A stretch of DNA of 9,042 nt, taken from positions 1 to 9,042 of the forward strand of contig DIHQ01000020.1 in the NCBI GenBank assembly GCA_002420235.1, read 5' to 3'. Under the pieces are notes generated by a model, which did not search any database, was not told where the DNA came from, and worked only from the letters and a program-made list of their open reading frames with translations. Both the position numbers and the translations under genes were made by a program. Every line of letters begins with the position of its first letter. Within the stretch, counting starts at the first letter, position 1. The stretch comes from Flavobacteriales bacterium UBA5692. GTDB taxonomy: Bacteria > Bacteroidota > Bacteroidia > Flavobacteriales_D > Sanyastnellaceae. This document shows, one piece after another, positions 1 through 7,172 of this stretch.

Positions 1-738
1 TTCATCTGGTCAGGGCCTGATGGATCTGAATTCGAATGGGTAGAGGTCCCCCTCGTCATCCTGGTTCAAGACGCCGGAGAATGGGAACTAACAACAACCA
101 ACCCTGACAATGGCTGCCCAAGCTCATCAAGTATTGAACTCAGCAGTGATTTCACAACTCCTGAAGTCTTCGCTGGGACAGCAGATACGCTCACGTGCGC
201 ATCACCAACAACTGTAGTTGAAGGAGTCAACATTGGCCCAGACGGCTACACCCCATTCATAGAATGGAGTTGGGATACCGGTGCCATGAATCCTTTCCTG
301 CCTTGGTCACTTGATGCCCCACAGGTATTGCTGCCTGGCACGTATTACCTGACAGTAACGTTGGAAGAAACCGGTTGCACTGGCATGGATTCGTTGATTG
401 TGTTCCAAGACCCGGAGGCTAGCGTCAATGTAAGTTCAGCACGACTCCCGAATGTTATCACTCCAAACAAAGACGGAATCAATGAGCGGTTAACGCTATA
501 CTTGGAGGAGGACCCCGATTTCCCATTGTTATCGATTGTTGAGCGCTATGACCTGGTCATTTTCAATCGCTGGGGCGGAGAAGTGTTTCGTACCACTGGA
601 GAACCAGTAGAGTGGGACGGATGGATACAGAATAATCCCGCAGCCGAGGGCACTTATTACTACCGCCTGAACTATCTGATTGTCTGCGGTGAAGAACAAC
701 GTGGCGAATTGTTTGGCGCCTTTGAAATTCTGCGTTGA
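1..738 (+). CDS. Secreted surface protein, C-terminal part, with gliding-motility/T9SS type B sorting domain (5' end outside window)
   Basis: The frame is open from base 1 to the TGA at 736-738, giving 245 visible residues; the true start lies to the left of the window. The last ~97 residues (from LPNVITPNKDGINERL, about residue 149, to the end) match the gliding motility-associated C-terminal domain (TIGR04131, T9SS type B sorting signal). Diagnostic pieces are NVITPNKDGIN, a central VIFNRWGGEVF, then EWDGW and GTYYYRL. Before it are at least one and a half Ig/PKD-like segments with the recurring pattern 'G-x-Y/W-x-L-T ... GC ... P-x-V', as in CHU-type adhesins and other long multi-repeat Bacteroidota surface proteins. 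In this family the C-terminal domain directs export across the outer membrane by the type IX system to the cell surface or medium. The ligand or substrate of this protein cannot be told from the visible part. It converges on the next gene with a 17-base gap and no obvious terminator hairpin. Confidence 0.92.
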   Translation, partial: FIWSGPDGSEFEWVEVPLVILVQDAGEWELTTTNPDNGCPSSSSIELSSDFTTPEVFAGTADTLTCASPTTVVEGVNIGPDGYTPFIEWSWDTGAMNPFLPWSLDAPQVLLPGTYYLTVTLEETGCTGMDSLIVFQDPEASVNVSSARLPNVITPNKDGINERLTLYLEEDPDFPLLSIVERYDLVIFNRWGGEVFRTTGEPVEWDGWIQNNPAAEGTYYYRLNYLIVCGEEQRGELFGAFEILR

Positions 739-755
739 GACGTTTCCGATTCAGG

Positions 756-1658
756 CTATTTCAGCAACCTTTTCAAGACAGCCTTAAATTCAGTTTCGGA
801 CAAAATAGGAATCTGTTTTTCCACGCATATCGCGTATTTCGACGCCCCCATTTTCGCATCCGCAACCAAGAAGTCAACACCTCCCTTGATGTAACGTTTG
901 TAACGTAAGCCACGTTTAATGCCATCATCGCGAAGCTTCGACTTCCTGGAATGGTCAAAACCGCTTAAAATGAAACTCTGCCCAGCCTCAATCTTTGCTA
1001 GCGGTGCGGTTTGTTTCCAAGCGACCAAATCATGAGAATAATCAAATCGAATCTTCGAACTGGTCGATTTGGCACCTATTTCGATTTTGCTGGCATACTT
1101 CGGAATGCGGTGTGCGGTCCATCGGTTGACCTTCACCAATGCATCCCAGGCATTAACTGCTTGCACTTTCGCCACCTCCTGGACGATGGCTGCGCAAATC
1201 CGGGCGTCACTTTCAGGATTGTGATGATCCAGCTTCCATTTGAAGTGACGCGCAACATGCTTAATGCCATGTTTGGGCATTTCATGCCAATTGGCTTTGG
1301 CCAATTCTAAGGTGCAATAAAAACTTGGTCCTGAAGACGCGTCCAAGCCGTGAATGGAAAAGGCATAACCGAGGTGTTTGCATTCCACAGGTCCCGCATT
1401 ATGCGCGACCACCGGTGCGTCGCCAAGCATGCATTCAACCTGCTGCCATACCTCAGGGAAAGTCGGTGCGTCTAATATATCCTTCAAACCATAATCAAAA
1501 TTCCAACGTTGCCAGTCGCCGAAAGATTCAACCACCGGCCGAACTAAGGACCGAAATCGACCCACTTCTTCTCCATTTTCCATCAAGACAGCTCCAACTT
1601 CACATATGTTGCCCGTATCGCTCGTAGCACACTCCAAATCCAATGCGGCATACTTCAT
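756..1658 (-). CDS. DnaQ-like (DEDDh-type) 3'-5' exonuclease domain fused to a C-terminal BRCT domain
   Basis: 300 residues. The N-terminal ~165 residues resemble the DnaQ/ExoX exonuclease fold: Exo I is ALDLE (D7, E9), followed by ICEVGAV. Exo II lies around VVAHNAGPVECKHL (H86, N87). Exo III is H146-x4-D151 in HHNPESDARICAAIV. The usual Exo II Asp of 'HNAxFD' is absent; V91 and E92 occupy that place, so activity is uncertain. Residues ~226-298 look like a BRCT domain: SFILSGF, G250 region, VDFLVADAKMGASKYA, and a closing IPILSETEF. The 55-residue stretch between is unassigned. The ATG overlaps the ligA stop by one base (TAATG), with GAGGAA just upstream inside ligA, so translation is probably coupled to the ligase. 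A role trimming DNA 3' ends in repair or replication alongside LigA is an inference from the neighbour and the domains. A non-catalytic scaffold is the alternative. Confidence 0.85.
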   Translation of the reverse strand: MKYAALDLECATSDTGNICEVGAVLMENGEEVGRFRSLVRPVVESFGDWQRWNFDYGLKDILDAPTFPEVWQQVECMLGDAPVVAHNAGPVECKHLGYAFSIHGLDASSGPSFYCTLELAKANWHEMPKHGIKHVARHFKWKLDHHNPESDARICAAIVQEVAKVQAVNAWDALVKVNRWTAHRIPKYASKIEIGAKSTSSKIRFDYSHDLVAWKQTAPLAKIEAGQSFILSGFDHSRKSKLRDDGIKRGLRYKRYIKGGVDFLVADAKMGASKYAICVEKQIPILSETEFKAVLKRLLK

Positions 1659-4117
1659 TATTCCTCTTTTTCCAATTCATTCATCAGACGTTCATACCTC
1701 CAGACTGCGACCCCAAGATTTTCCGCTTTCATGAGCTTCGAACCAGCCTTTTCACCGGCCACTAGCACGCTGGTTTTCTTACTTACTGAACTACTCACCT
1801 TTCCTCCATTAGTGCGAATGATATCCGCCAATTCCTCTCGAGGAACCGGGTGGGTACCTGTTATCACAAAAGATTTACCTGCGAACGGATTTCTTCCTTT
1901 ATTAGGCAATGCGACAGTATCGGATTCCAACTTCACTCCAGCATCACGAAGTGCATCTACTAAAGCCCGTGCTTGAGGGTCATTAAAAAACGCATTAACG
2001 CTGCGCGCAATCTCATGCCCGACTCCATGGATTGCGCTAATGGCCTCCTCATCTGCTTTTGCCAAGGCCTCCAAGCTCAAAAAGTGATTCGCAAGTAGAA
2101 TCGCAGTCTCCGACCCGACGTGCCTTATGCCAATAGCAAATAGCACTCTGTCGAACGGCTTGTTTTTAGATTCTTCGATCGCCTGCAGAAGTTTCTCAAG
2201 TTCTTTTTCACCCAGACGGTGCCGGGTACGGTCGGTTATGCGGTGCAAAAAAGCCAGGAGGTGTTCCCATTCAACCTGATCCATGCCCCATCCCTCTTCG
2301 CTACGATCAAGTGCCCTTGGCCCTACCAATAACTCATCCGCATAATCTATGTGGCAGACTTTCGCCATGATTTCATCTGCCATGGGTACAGCAGGTCTGA
2401 TGGCCAATTCCAAAAACGATTGGTGACTATCACCTCTTTCAGGGTATTGACCGAGCACTGTCGCATCCCTCTGGTCAATGGCAACTTGTATAGCTCTTTT
2501 AGAAACCGGCACTGCCGATAGGCTGGCGCGCGCTCCCTTTTTGTTTCGATACCTCCACAATGCTAAAGCATGGACCCGCTGAATATACAAGTCGTCAGCA
2601 CCCGTGGTAGATGTAGTTTTATACATCACTGTGGATTCGCGCCATTCCTCCGTTGCTCGCAATTTGAGTGTATACAAGTCTCCTGCGTGTACAACACCTC
2701 CATTTTGCACGAGCAGTTCGATAATCTCGGGACCAAGTCCGTCAATGTTCATGGCCTTACGGCTTACAAAATGCTCTATGCGCCCTAGGACCTGAGGCGG
2801 ACAAGTAGATTCATTTGGGCAATAATGCTTGGCTTCACCTTTCTTTCGAATGATTGCTGTATCACACTCCGGACAAGCAGTTATGTAAATTAAGGGTTCT
2901 GACGATACATCTCTGCATTCCACATTGACGCCAACTACTTTCGGGATGATTTCGCCACCTTTCTCGACCAGAACCTCATCGCCAATGCGTATGTCCATAG
3001 CCGCAATCTGGTCGGCGTTGTGAAGAGACGCCCGTTTAACCGTTGTTCCCGCAATCAGCACCGGATTCAACTCCGCGACTGGTGTTATCGCCCCGGTTCG
3101 TCCTACCTGGTACTTTACAGCATTTAACCTCGTGGCCTGTTGCTCAGATTCAAATTTATAAGCAATGGCCCAGCGTGGACTTTTAGCAGTCATACCCAAT
3201 TCTGATTGCTGACTATATGCGTTGACCTTGATGACAATTCCATCAATACCAAATGGGAGTTCATGACGTGCCGTATCCCAATGGGCGATAAAGTCCAAGA
3301 TTCCGTCAATGGATGCCGCCACCTCTACCATACGCTTAGAGGGCGATGGGGTTGGAAACCCCCATTCCTGCGCTCGGCATATAGATTCCATATGGCTTTC
3401 GATGGAGGCAATATCTGTAACCAAGCTGTACATCATGCAATCCAAGGACCGATTAGCGACCACCCGGCTGTCAAGGCTCTTAAGCGTTCCAGCTGCTGTA
3501 TTCCGCGGATTGGCAAATGTCGGCTTGTTAGCAGCTACCTGAGCTGCATTTAAGGCTTCAAAGCCTGCCCACGGAAAGAAAATCTCCCCACGAATCTCAA
3601 AAGCGTCAGGCGCATGATGAAGCAATTGAAGAGGAATGCTCTTGATTGTTCTAACATTTGCTGTGATATCTTCGCCAACTGCGCCATCACCTCGGGTTAG
3701 GGCGCGTTGGAGCTTTCCATGTTCGTAATGCAAGGCAATGGCAACACCGTCGTATTTGAGCTCCATTACAAACTCAACGCCCTCGCCTTCGAGGATTTTG
3801 TCCACGCGTTTCGCCCAATCCGCTATGTCTTCAGCATCATACGAATTTGTCAGTGACAACATAGGCTTACTATGCCGTACTTTTTCGAACTTATTGGTGA
3901 TGTCCCCACCAACACGTTGGGAAGGCGAATTGGCATCCATCCATTCCGGATATTGTAATTCTGCCTTCAGTAAGCATTCCATAAGGCGATCAAAATGACG
4001 ATCAGAAATAGTTGGTTTGGCTTCAACGTAATACCGCCTGTTGTGCGCATGCAGCTCCTTGCGCAATTGCTCCAATTCCGGGAGTGTGGTTGGCAGTTGA
4101 TTGGGATCCCAACTCAT
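1658..4117 (-). CDS. ligA: NAD+-dependent DNA ligase LigA, with an extra ~150-residue insertion
   Basis: Seals nicks between Okazaki fragments and during repair, using NAD+ to form a lysine-AMP intermediate. The domain order is complete: NAD-binding Ia (YYVEAKPTISDRHFDRL, residues 29-45), then the adenylation domain with nucleophile K121 in KYDGVAI, R176 in EIRGEIF, DGIVIK (292-297) and WAIAYKF (316-322). The OB fold follows (QVGRTGAITPVAEL, 337-350; GDEVLVEKGGEIIPKV). A four-Cys zinc finger uses C415, C418, C433 and C439. Helix-hairpin-helix elements include IDGLG (458-462), GIRHVG (663-668) and IHGVG (696-700). A BRCT domain fills ~744-819 (FVITGTHPVPREELADII). At 819 residues it is ~150 longer than E. 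coli LigA (671); the excess lies at ~485-634 between DLYTL and RLGEKELEKLL. F42 replaces the Ia tyrosine, which I recall as common in Bacteroidota. First gene of a unit with the exonuclease-BRCT gene. No Shine-Dalgarno precedes the ATG. Confidence 0.98.
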   Translation of the reverse strand: MSWDPNQLPTTLPELEQLRKELHAHNRRYYVEAKPTISDRHFDRLMECLLKAELQYPEWMDANSPSQRVGGDITNKFEKVRHSKPMLSLTNSYDAEDIADWAKRVDKILEGEGVEFVMELKYDGVAIALHYEHGKLQRALTRGDGAVGEDITANVRTIKSIPLQLLHHAPDAFEIRGEIFFPWAGFEALNAAQVAANKPTFANPRNTAAGTLKSLDSRVVANRSLDCMMYSLVTDIASIESHMESICRAQEWGFPTPSPSKRMVEVAASIDGILDFIAHWDTARHELPFGIDGIVIKVNAYSQQSELGMTAKSPRWAIAYKFESEQQATRLNAVKYQVGRTGAITPVAELNPVLIAGTTVKRASLHNADQIAAMDIRIGDEVLVEKGGEIIPKVVGVNVECRDVSSEPLIYITACPECDTAIIRKKGEAKHYCPNESTCPPQVLGRIEHFVSRKAMNIDGLGPEIIELLVQNGGVVHAGDLYTLKLRATEEWRESTVMYKTTSTTGADDLYIQRVHALALWRYRNKKGARASLSAVPVSKRAIQVAIDQRDATVLGQYPERGDSHQSFLELAIRPAVPMADEIMAKVCHIDYADELLVGPRALDRSEEGWGMDQVEWEHLLAFLHRITDRTRHRLGEKELEKLLQAIEESKNKPFDRVLFAIGIRHVGSETAILLANHFLSLEALAKADEEAISAIHGVGHEIARSVNAFFNDPQARALVDALRDAGVKLESDTVALPNKGRNPFAGKSFVITGTHPVPREELADIIRTNGGKVSSSVSKKTSVLVAGEKAGSKLMKAENLGVAVWRYERLMNELEKEE

Positions 4118-4253
4118 GGGTTAAAGGTAAAAATGCCCTTTGCACAGGCCACCTCAAAATCTAAGGAATCCAATGCAATTAATCCACAATTCCCCCGGAT
4201 AACCCATCCGATTTATGGCATCTTTAGCGTCATGACAGCATTTACTTTGAACC
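4118..4253. promoter_or_regulatory. Divergent intergenic region between ligA and the lipoprotein-protease gene
   Basis: This 136-base stretch lies between two divergent start codons and must hold the promoters of both genes, as nothing else separates them. No exact Bacteroidota -7 element (TAnnTTTG) was found on either strand. On the minus strand TAGATTTTG (4163 down to 4155) is a one-base-longer variant, with a TTG about 23 bases upstream; this is a weak candidate for ligA. On the plus strand TACTTTG at 4243-4249 is one base short and sits only four bases from the ATG, so it is unlikely. Neither start codon has a purine-rich ribosome-binding site, as expected in this phylum. Confidence 0.5.
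4196..4210. repeat. Short perfect inverted repeat (CGGAT-5-ATCCG)
   Basis: CGGAT and ATCCG flank the five-base loop AACCC, next to a run of five C residues, 44 bases upstream of the lipoprotein-protease start and 79 bases upstream of the ligA start. Its position would suit an operator or a small leader hairpin. A five-base stem is short enough to arise by chance, so a function is speculative. Confidence 0.25.
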
Positions 4254-5876
4254 ATGAGGCTTGCGCTTGAACGTTTGGTCATTTTTTCGTTCCTTTTTGG
4301 GTGTACAATTGGCTGCTCCAGCTTGAACAAGTCAACCTCATCGCAAATCACAGTAGACCCCTCAAACGGCTCAGACGTCCACATTTTGAAAGACGCTTGG
4401 AACTGGGATAAAGGATTCCATTATGCACAGCAGGGTGAAGGCATGGCCTTCATGGATTTGAAAAACAGCGAACCGGTCCATCTGATTCGACTCGAGCAAC
4501 AGGGCGCTTACCCTGCAGTTCATCCCATTTTTCCACTGGTCCGAAATCCATTAAAGGCGCTCGACATTGGAGGAGTCGTGGCTTTCGCTGCGGGCGGAAC
4601 TGTGCTTCTGACATCCAACAGACCAAAGCCCTTGACTTGGGCCGCATTCACAGGAGCAATTGCCAACAGCCTAGGTGCCCTCAGTAAACCGCGAAGGGTC
4701 TATGAACGAAGCTATTACTTCGAGGACCTGAAACCACTGCCAAAAGGAAATCCGAGCAACCCTGCCTTGCGCATAGAAGGTTTCCATATGCTCATTCCCC
4801 AAGGAGAGCACTCTTGGCATTATTTCGAGAATATGGAAAGATACCTCGACAACCGAGTCGAATTTATAAGTGCCTCGGATGAATCCATCGAAATAGAATA
4901 CTCCAACTTGGACGAGGAGTTAAACGAGGTTTTAATTGCGCAAGAATTTCAATCCAAGCCCAAAGAAGGCTTGTTTCAAAGGGGTAGAGCCATTGAGATC
5001 ACAGGGCAACTGACAGGAGTTCGGGAACATCGGGTAAAGAACATCGTTCGTTATGAGTTGGATACCTCCTGGTGGCTCTACAACGCGTTTAGCATACCGA
5101 GCGATTCGGCCGAAATTACCACAACATCAAATTGGGCGTTATATAACTTCTCTAGCCCTGGATTCGACCGAGAACTCATTTCAGAAGCCATCGTACAAGC
5201 GATGTTCAAATCCATAGGGTCATCCGAATTTCGTGGCAAACTCAGTCGCATAGAAGACCTCGAATCGGAATGGACAAAAGAATGGAAAACCATTAGCTTG
5301 GCAGCCGCAGATGCGCCAGCGGGTCGGGTATCCTCCGCGCTTGAATCGGTCGTCACCGTGGAGGCTGCCAATGGGCACGGCAGTGGATGCATCCTCAGTG
5401 AGGACGGCTATATCATCACCAACTACCACGTCATTGCTGACGGTTCCGATACCTACCCAATTCATTTTCATGACGGTGGAACCAAAACCGCCCGGGTTGT
5501 AAGGTATCACCCAGTGCACGACTTGGCCCTCCTAAAAGTCGATGCCACCGAACTAGTGCCTTTTCATTTGGATTTGGCTGAAGATATCGATGTAGGAGAA
5601 ACGACCTATGCGTTAGGGACTCCCTACGACATTGATTTAGGAGCATCCGTGACCAAAGGCATCATTTCAGGAAAACGTAAGGATGCAGACCGAAATTTAA
5701 TTCAAACCGATGTCAGCATCAGTCCTGGCAATAGCGGCGGAGCACTGATTGATGAATACGGAACGCTCATTGGTATCGTGAACGAAAAGGTCCTAGGAAT
5801 AGGCGTTGAAGGAATCGGATTTGCCATTCCAGCGCACGTGATACCAGAAGCACTAAAAATCAATTTTGGTCGTTAG
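4254..5876 (+). CDS. Lipoprotein with C-terminal HtrA-like (S1C) serine protease domain
   Basis: 540 residues. The N-terminus is a lipoprotein signal: a hydrophobic stretch (VIFSFLFGCTIGC) ending at C21 (TIGC) or less likely C17 (LFGC), followed by a Ser/Thr/Asn-rich linker. The C-terminal ~185 residues are a trypsin-like protease of the HtrA/Deg type: H392 in TNYHV, D423 in HDLALLKV and S494 in PGNSGGAL, with GSGCILSEDGYIITN before and IGFAIPAHVI after. All three catalytic residues are present, so it is probably active in the periplasm or at an outer-membrane surface. The protein stops right after this domain, with no PDZ domain for regulation or substrate binding. Residues ~22-350 match no family I recognise. 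They include two Gly/Ala-rich hydrophobic stretches (~104-120 and ~128-143) and a Trp/Tyr-rich region (~265-300). It has its own transcription unit, divergent from ligA and ending four bases before the convergent prmC stop. A role in envelope protein quality control is inferred from the protease family only. Confidence 0.9.
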   Translation: MRLALERLVIFSFLFGCTIGCSSLNKSTSSQITVDPSNGSDVHILKDAWNWDKGFHYAQQGEGMAFMDLKNSEPVHLIRLEQQGAYPAVHPIFPLVRNPLKALDIGGVVAFAAGGTVLLTSNRPKPLTWAAFTGAIANSLGALSKPRRVYERSYYFEDLKPLPKGNPSNPALRIEGFHMLIPQGEHSWHYFENMERYLDNRVEFISASDESIEIEYSNLDEELNEVLIAQEFQSKPKEGLFQRGRAIEITGQLTGVREHRVKNIVRYELDTSWWLYNAFSIPSDSAEITTTSNWALYNFSSPGFDRELISEAIVQAMFKSIGSSEFRGKLSRIEDLESEWTKEWKTISLAAADAPAGRVSSALESVVTVEAANGHGSGCILSEDGYIITNYHVIADGSDTYPIHFHDGGTKTARVVRYHPVHDLALLKVDATELVPFHLDLAEDIDVGETTYALGTPYDIDLGASVTKGIISGKRKDADRNLIQTDVSISPGNSGGALIDEYGTLIGIVNEKVLGIGVEGIGFAIPAHVIPEALKINFGR

Positions 5877-5880
5877 GCTT

Positions 5881-6792
5881 TCACCGTCGAGCGAAGACCA
5901 TTCGCCAATTGCCTTGCAAGTCCTTCATCCTTTCCTTAGATGTCCAGGTTTTAGGGACTAAATCGAGTACTTGGTCAGTCAAATTGCGATGACATTCCAG
6001 CGCTAGCAATCCCCCTTTGGCGAGCCACTCTTCATTTTCGCATCCGTGGATGATTTGCCTGTAGAAGGAAAGGGGATTATCGTCTTCCACAAACAATGCT
6101 GTCGATGGCTCCCATTCCGTAACAGTGGAATGCATATCAAAACGATCGGAGTTTGGAATGTAGGGGGGATTAGAAATGATGACATCGAAAGGTTCATAGA
6201 AGATGCCATTTGATTGCTGAACTTGGAAAATATCCGACCGAAAAAAATTCACAAAGCAGTCTAAGCCCTCGGCGTTGATTTTTGCCAATTCCAACGCTTC
6301 CAATTCTACGTCAAGAGCATGAACATCGTCATCTGGTCGTTGTATTTTCCACGCAATCGATAAAACCCCACTTCCCGTTCCAATATCCATTACCCGATGA
6401 GAACTCAACCCATCGCAGCGCCTTACTCTTCTCAGTGCTTCAGTCAATAATTCTTCTGTCTCTGGCCGGGGAATAAGTGCACGCCGATCGCATTGGAAAG
6501 TCAAACCTGCAAAAGACGTTTCACCCAAAGCATACTGAACCGGTTCTCCCTTTTGCAGTCGATCAGCCAGTGAGGCCAGTCGTTCCAATTCAGACTCAGA
6601 AGCACGCCAATGTGTAATGACTCGATCCATCACTGATATTCCACTCACCTTGTCCAAAATGAGCCGGATCACTGATTCAGACTCACGTGAGTCATCCAAT
6701 CCCCCGCGTTGCCGAAACCAGTCCCGAACGGAGTGCAAATTGTTGTTCGACGGCCACGGTCCTTTTCTCCGAGTTACGTTTTTAGATGACAT
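5881..6792 (-). CDS. prmC: PrmC/HemK, peptide chain release factor N5-glutamine methyltransferase
   Basis: Methylates the glutamine of the GGQ motif in RF1 and RF2 with S-adenosylmethionine, which improves translation termination. The family's signatures are present in order: a helical N-terminal substrate-binding part (~15-80), GEPVQYALGETSFAGLTF (82-99), LIPRPETEEL (106-115), the SAM-binding DIGTGSG loop (136-142), HALDVELEAL (158-167) and the catalytic NPPYIP (208-213). The 303 residues are slightly more than the usual ~280, the excess being a basic N-terminus. The ATG shares one base with the mgsA stop (TAATG), so this start is well supported and translation is probably coupled. It is the last gene of the minus-strand chain and ends four bases from the convergent protease gene, leaving no room for a separate terminator. 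Confidence 0.96.
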   Translation of the reverse strand: MSSKNVTRRKGPWPSNNNLHSVRDWFRQRGGLDDSRESESVIRLILDKVSGISVMDRVITHWRASESELERLASLADRLQKGEPVQYALGETSFAGLTFQCDRRALIPRPETEELLTEALRRVRRCDGLSSHRVMDIGTGSGVLSIAWKIQRPDDDVHALDVELEALELAKINAEGLDCFVNFFRSDIFQVQQSNGIFYEPFDVIISNPPYIPNSDRFDMHSTVTEWEPSTALFVEDDNPLSFYRQIIHGCENEEWLAKGGLLALECHRNLTDQVLDLVPKTWTSKERMKDLQGNWRMVFARR

Positions 6793-7172
6793 TAAATTTT
6801 AAAAGCACGACTGTCAATTAACAAGCTTGCAGTCGCCACATTTGTCGCTAACGGAATATTATGAACATCGCACTGCCGCAGAAGCATATTGATATCGGGT
6901 TCGTGGGGATGTTTTCCCATCGGATCTCGAAAAAAAATTACCGCATGAATTGCTCCTTCGGTAATGCGGGCGGCAATTTGTGCATCGCCACCCAGAGGGC
7001 CGCTCGATAATCTTTCAATGGACACACCAAGTGTCGCGAGCCTGCCACTTGTTGTTCCGGTTCCGACCAAAGCAAAGCGCTCAAACCATACTTGATTAAT
7101 TCTTACAAATTCTACAAGCGCATCCTTTTTGCCATCGTGCGCGATAAGGGCTATTGTTTGTACTTGGCTCAT
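6792..7172 (-). CDS. mgsA: Methylglyoxal synthase
   Basis: Converts dihydroxyacetone phosphate to methylglyoxal and phosphate, a bypass of lower glycolysis that relieves sugar-phosphate build-up. Counting from the start chosen here (126 residues): AHDGKKD (H12, D13), the phosphate-binding VGTGTTSG (37-43 region), SGPLGGDAQ with catalytic Asp D63 (E. coli D71), FFRDP with D83 (E. coli D91), HPHEPD with H90 and D93 (E. coli H98 and D101), then IPLATNVATA. The key residues are all kept. I chose the ATG at 7172-7170 because it forms an ATGA overlap with the upstream amylase stop, and the product then begins just before the first strand as in the family. An in-frame ATG seven codons upstream (7193) would overlap the amylase gene further. 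The C-terminus stops at AFKI, about 20 residues short of E. coli MgsA. It is cytosolic and sits between the amylase and prmC. Confidence 0.97.
   Translation of the reverse strand: MSQVQTIALIAHDGKKDALVEFVRINQVWFERFALVGTGTTSGRLATLGVSIERLSSGPLGGDAQIAARITEGAIHAVIFFRDPMGKHPHEPDINMLLRQCDVHNIPLATNVATASLLIDSRAFKI

Noticed and set aside
286..738. A 150-residue protein starting at the ATG at 286
   Set aside because: The same frame is open from base 1 with Ig-like segments before this Met, so it is an internal codon of a longer protein.
739..755. Transcription terminator between the converging genes
   Set aside because: The 17-base gap shows no convincing stem-loop or T-run.
1011..1627. Plus-strand open frames opposite the exonuclease gene
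   Set aside because: Antisense to a gene with recognisable motifs; the translated products show no family features.
2216..2665. Intein in LigA
   Set aside because: The extra segment has no Cys/Ser at its start, no His-Asn before a nucleophile at its end and no endonuclease motif, and it does not sit in a catalytic motif.
4243..4249. TACTTTG as a plus-strand -7 promoter element
   Set aside because: It is one base shorter than TAnnTTTG and only four bases from the start codon, leaving no leader.
4154..4384. Minus-strand 76-residue open frame across the intergenic region and protease start
   Set aside because: Most of it is antisense to the protease gene's signal peptide, its product shows no recognisable motif and it would leave no room for the divergent promoters.
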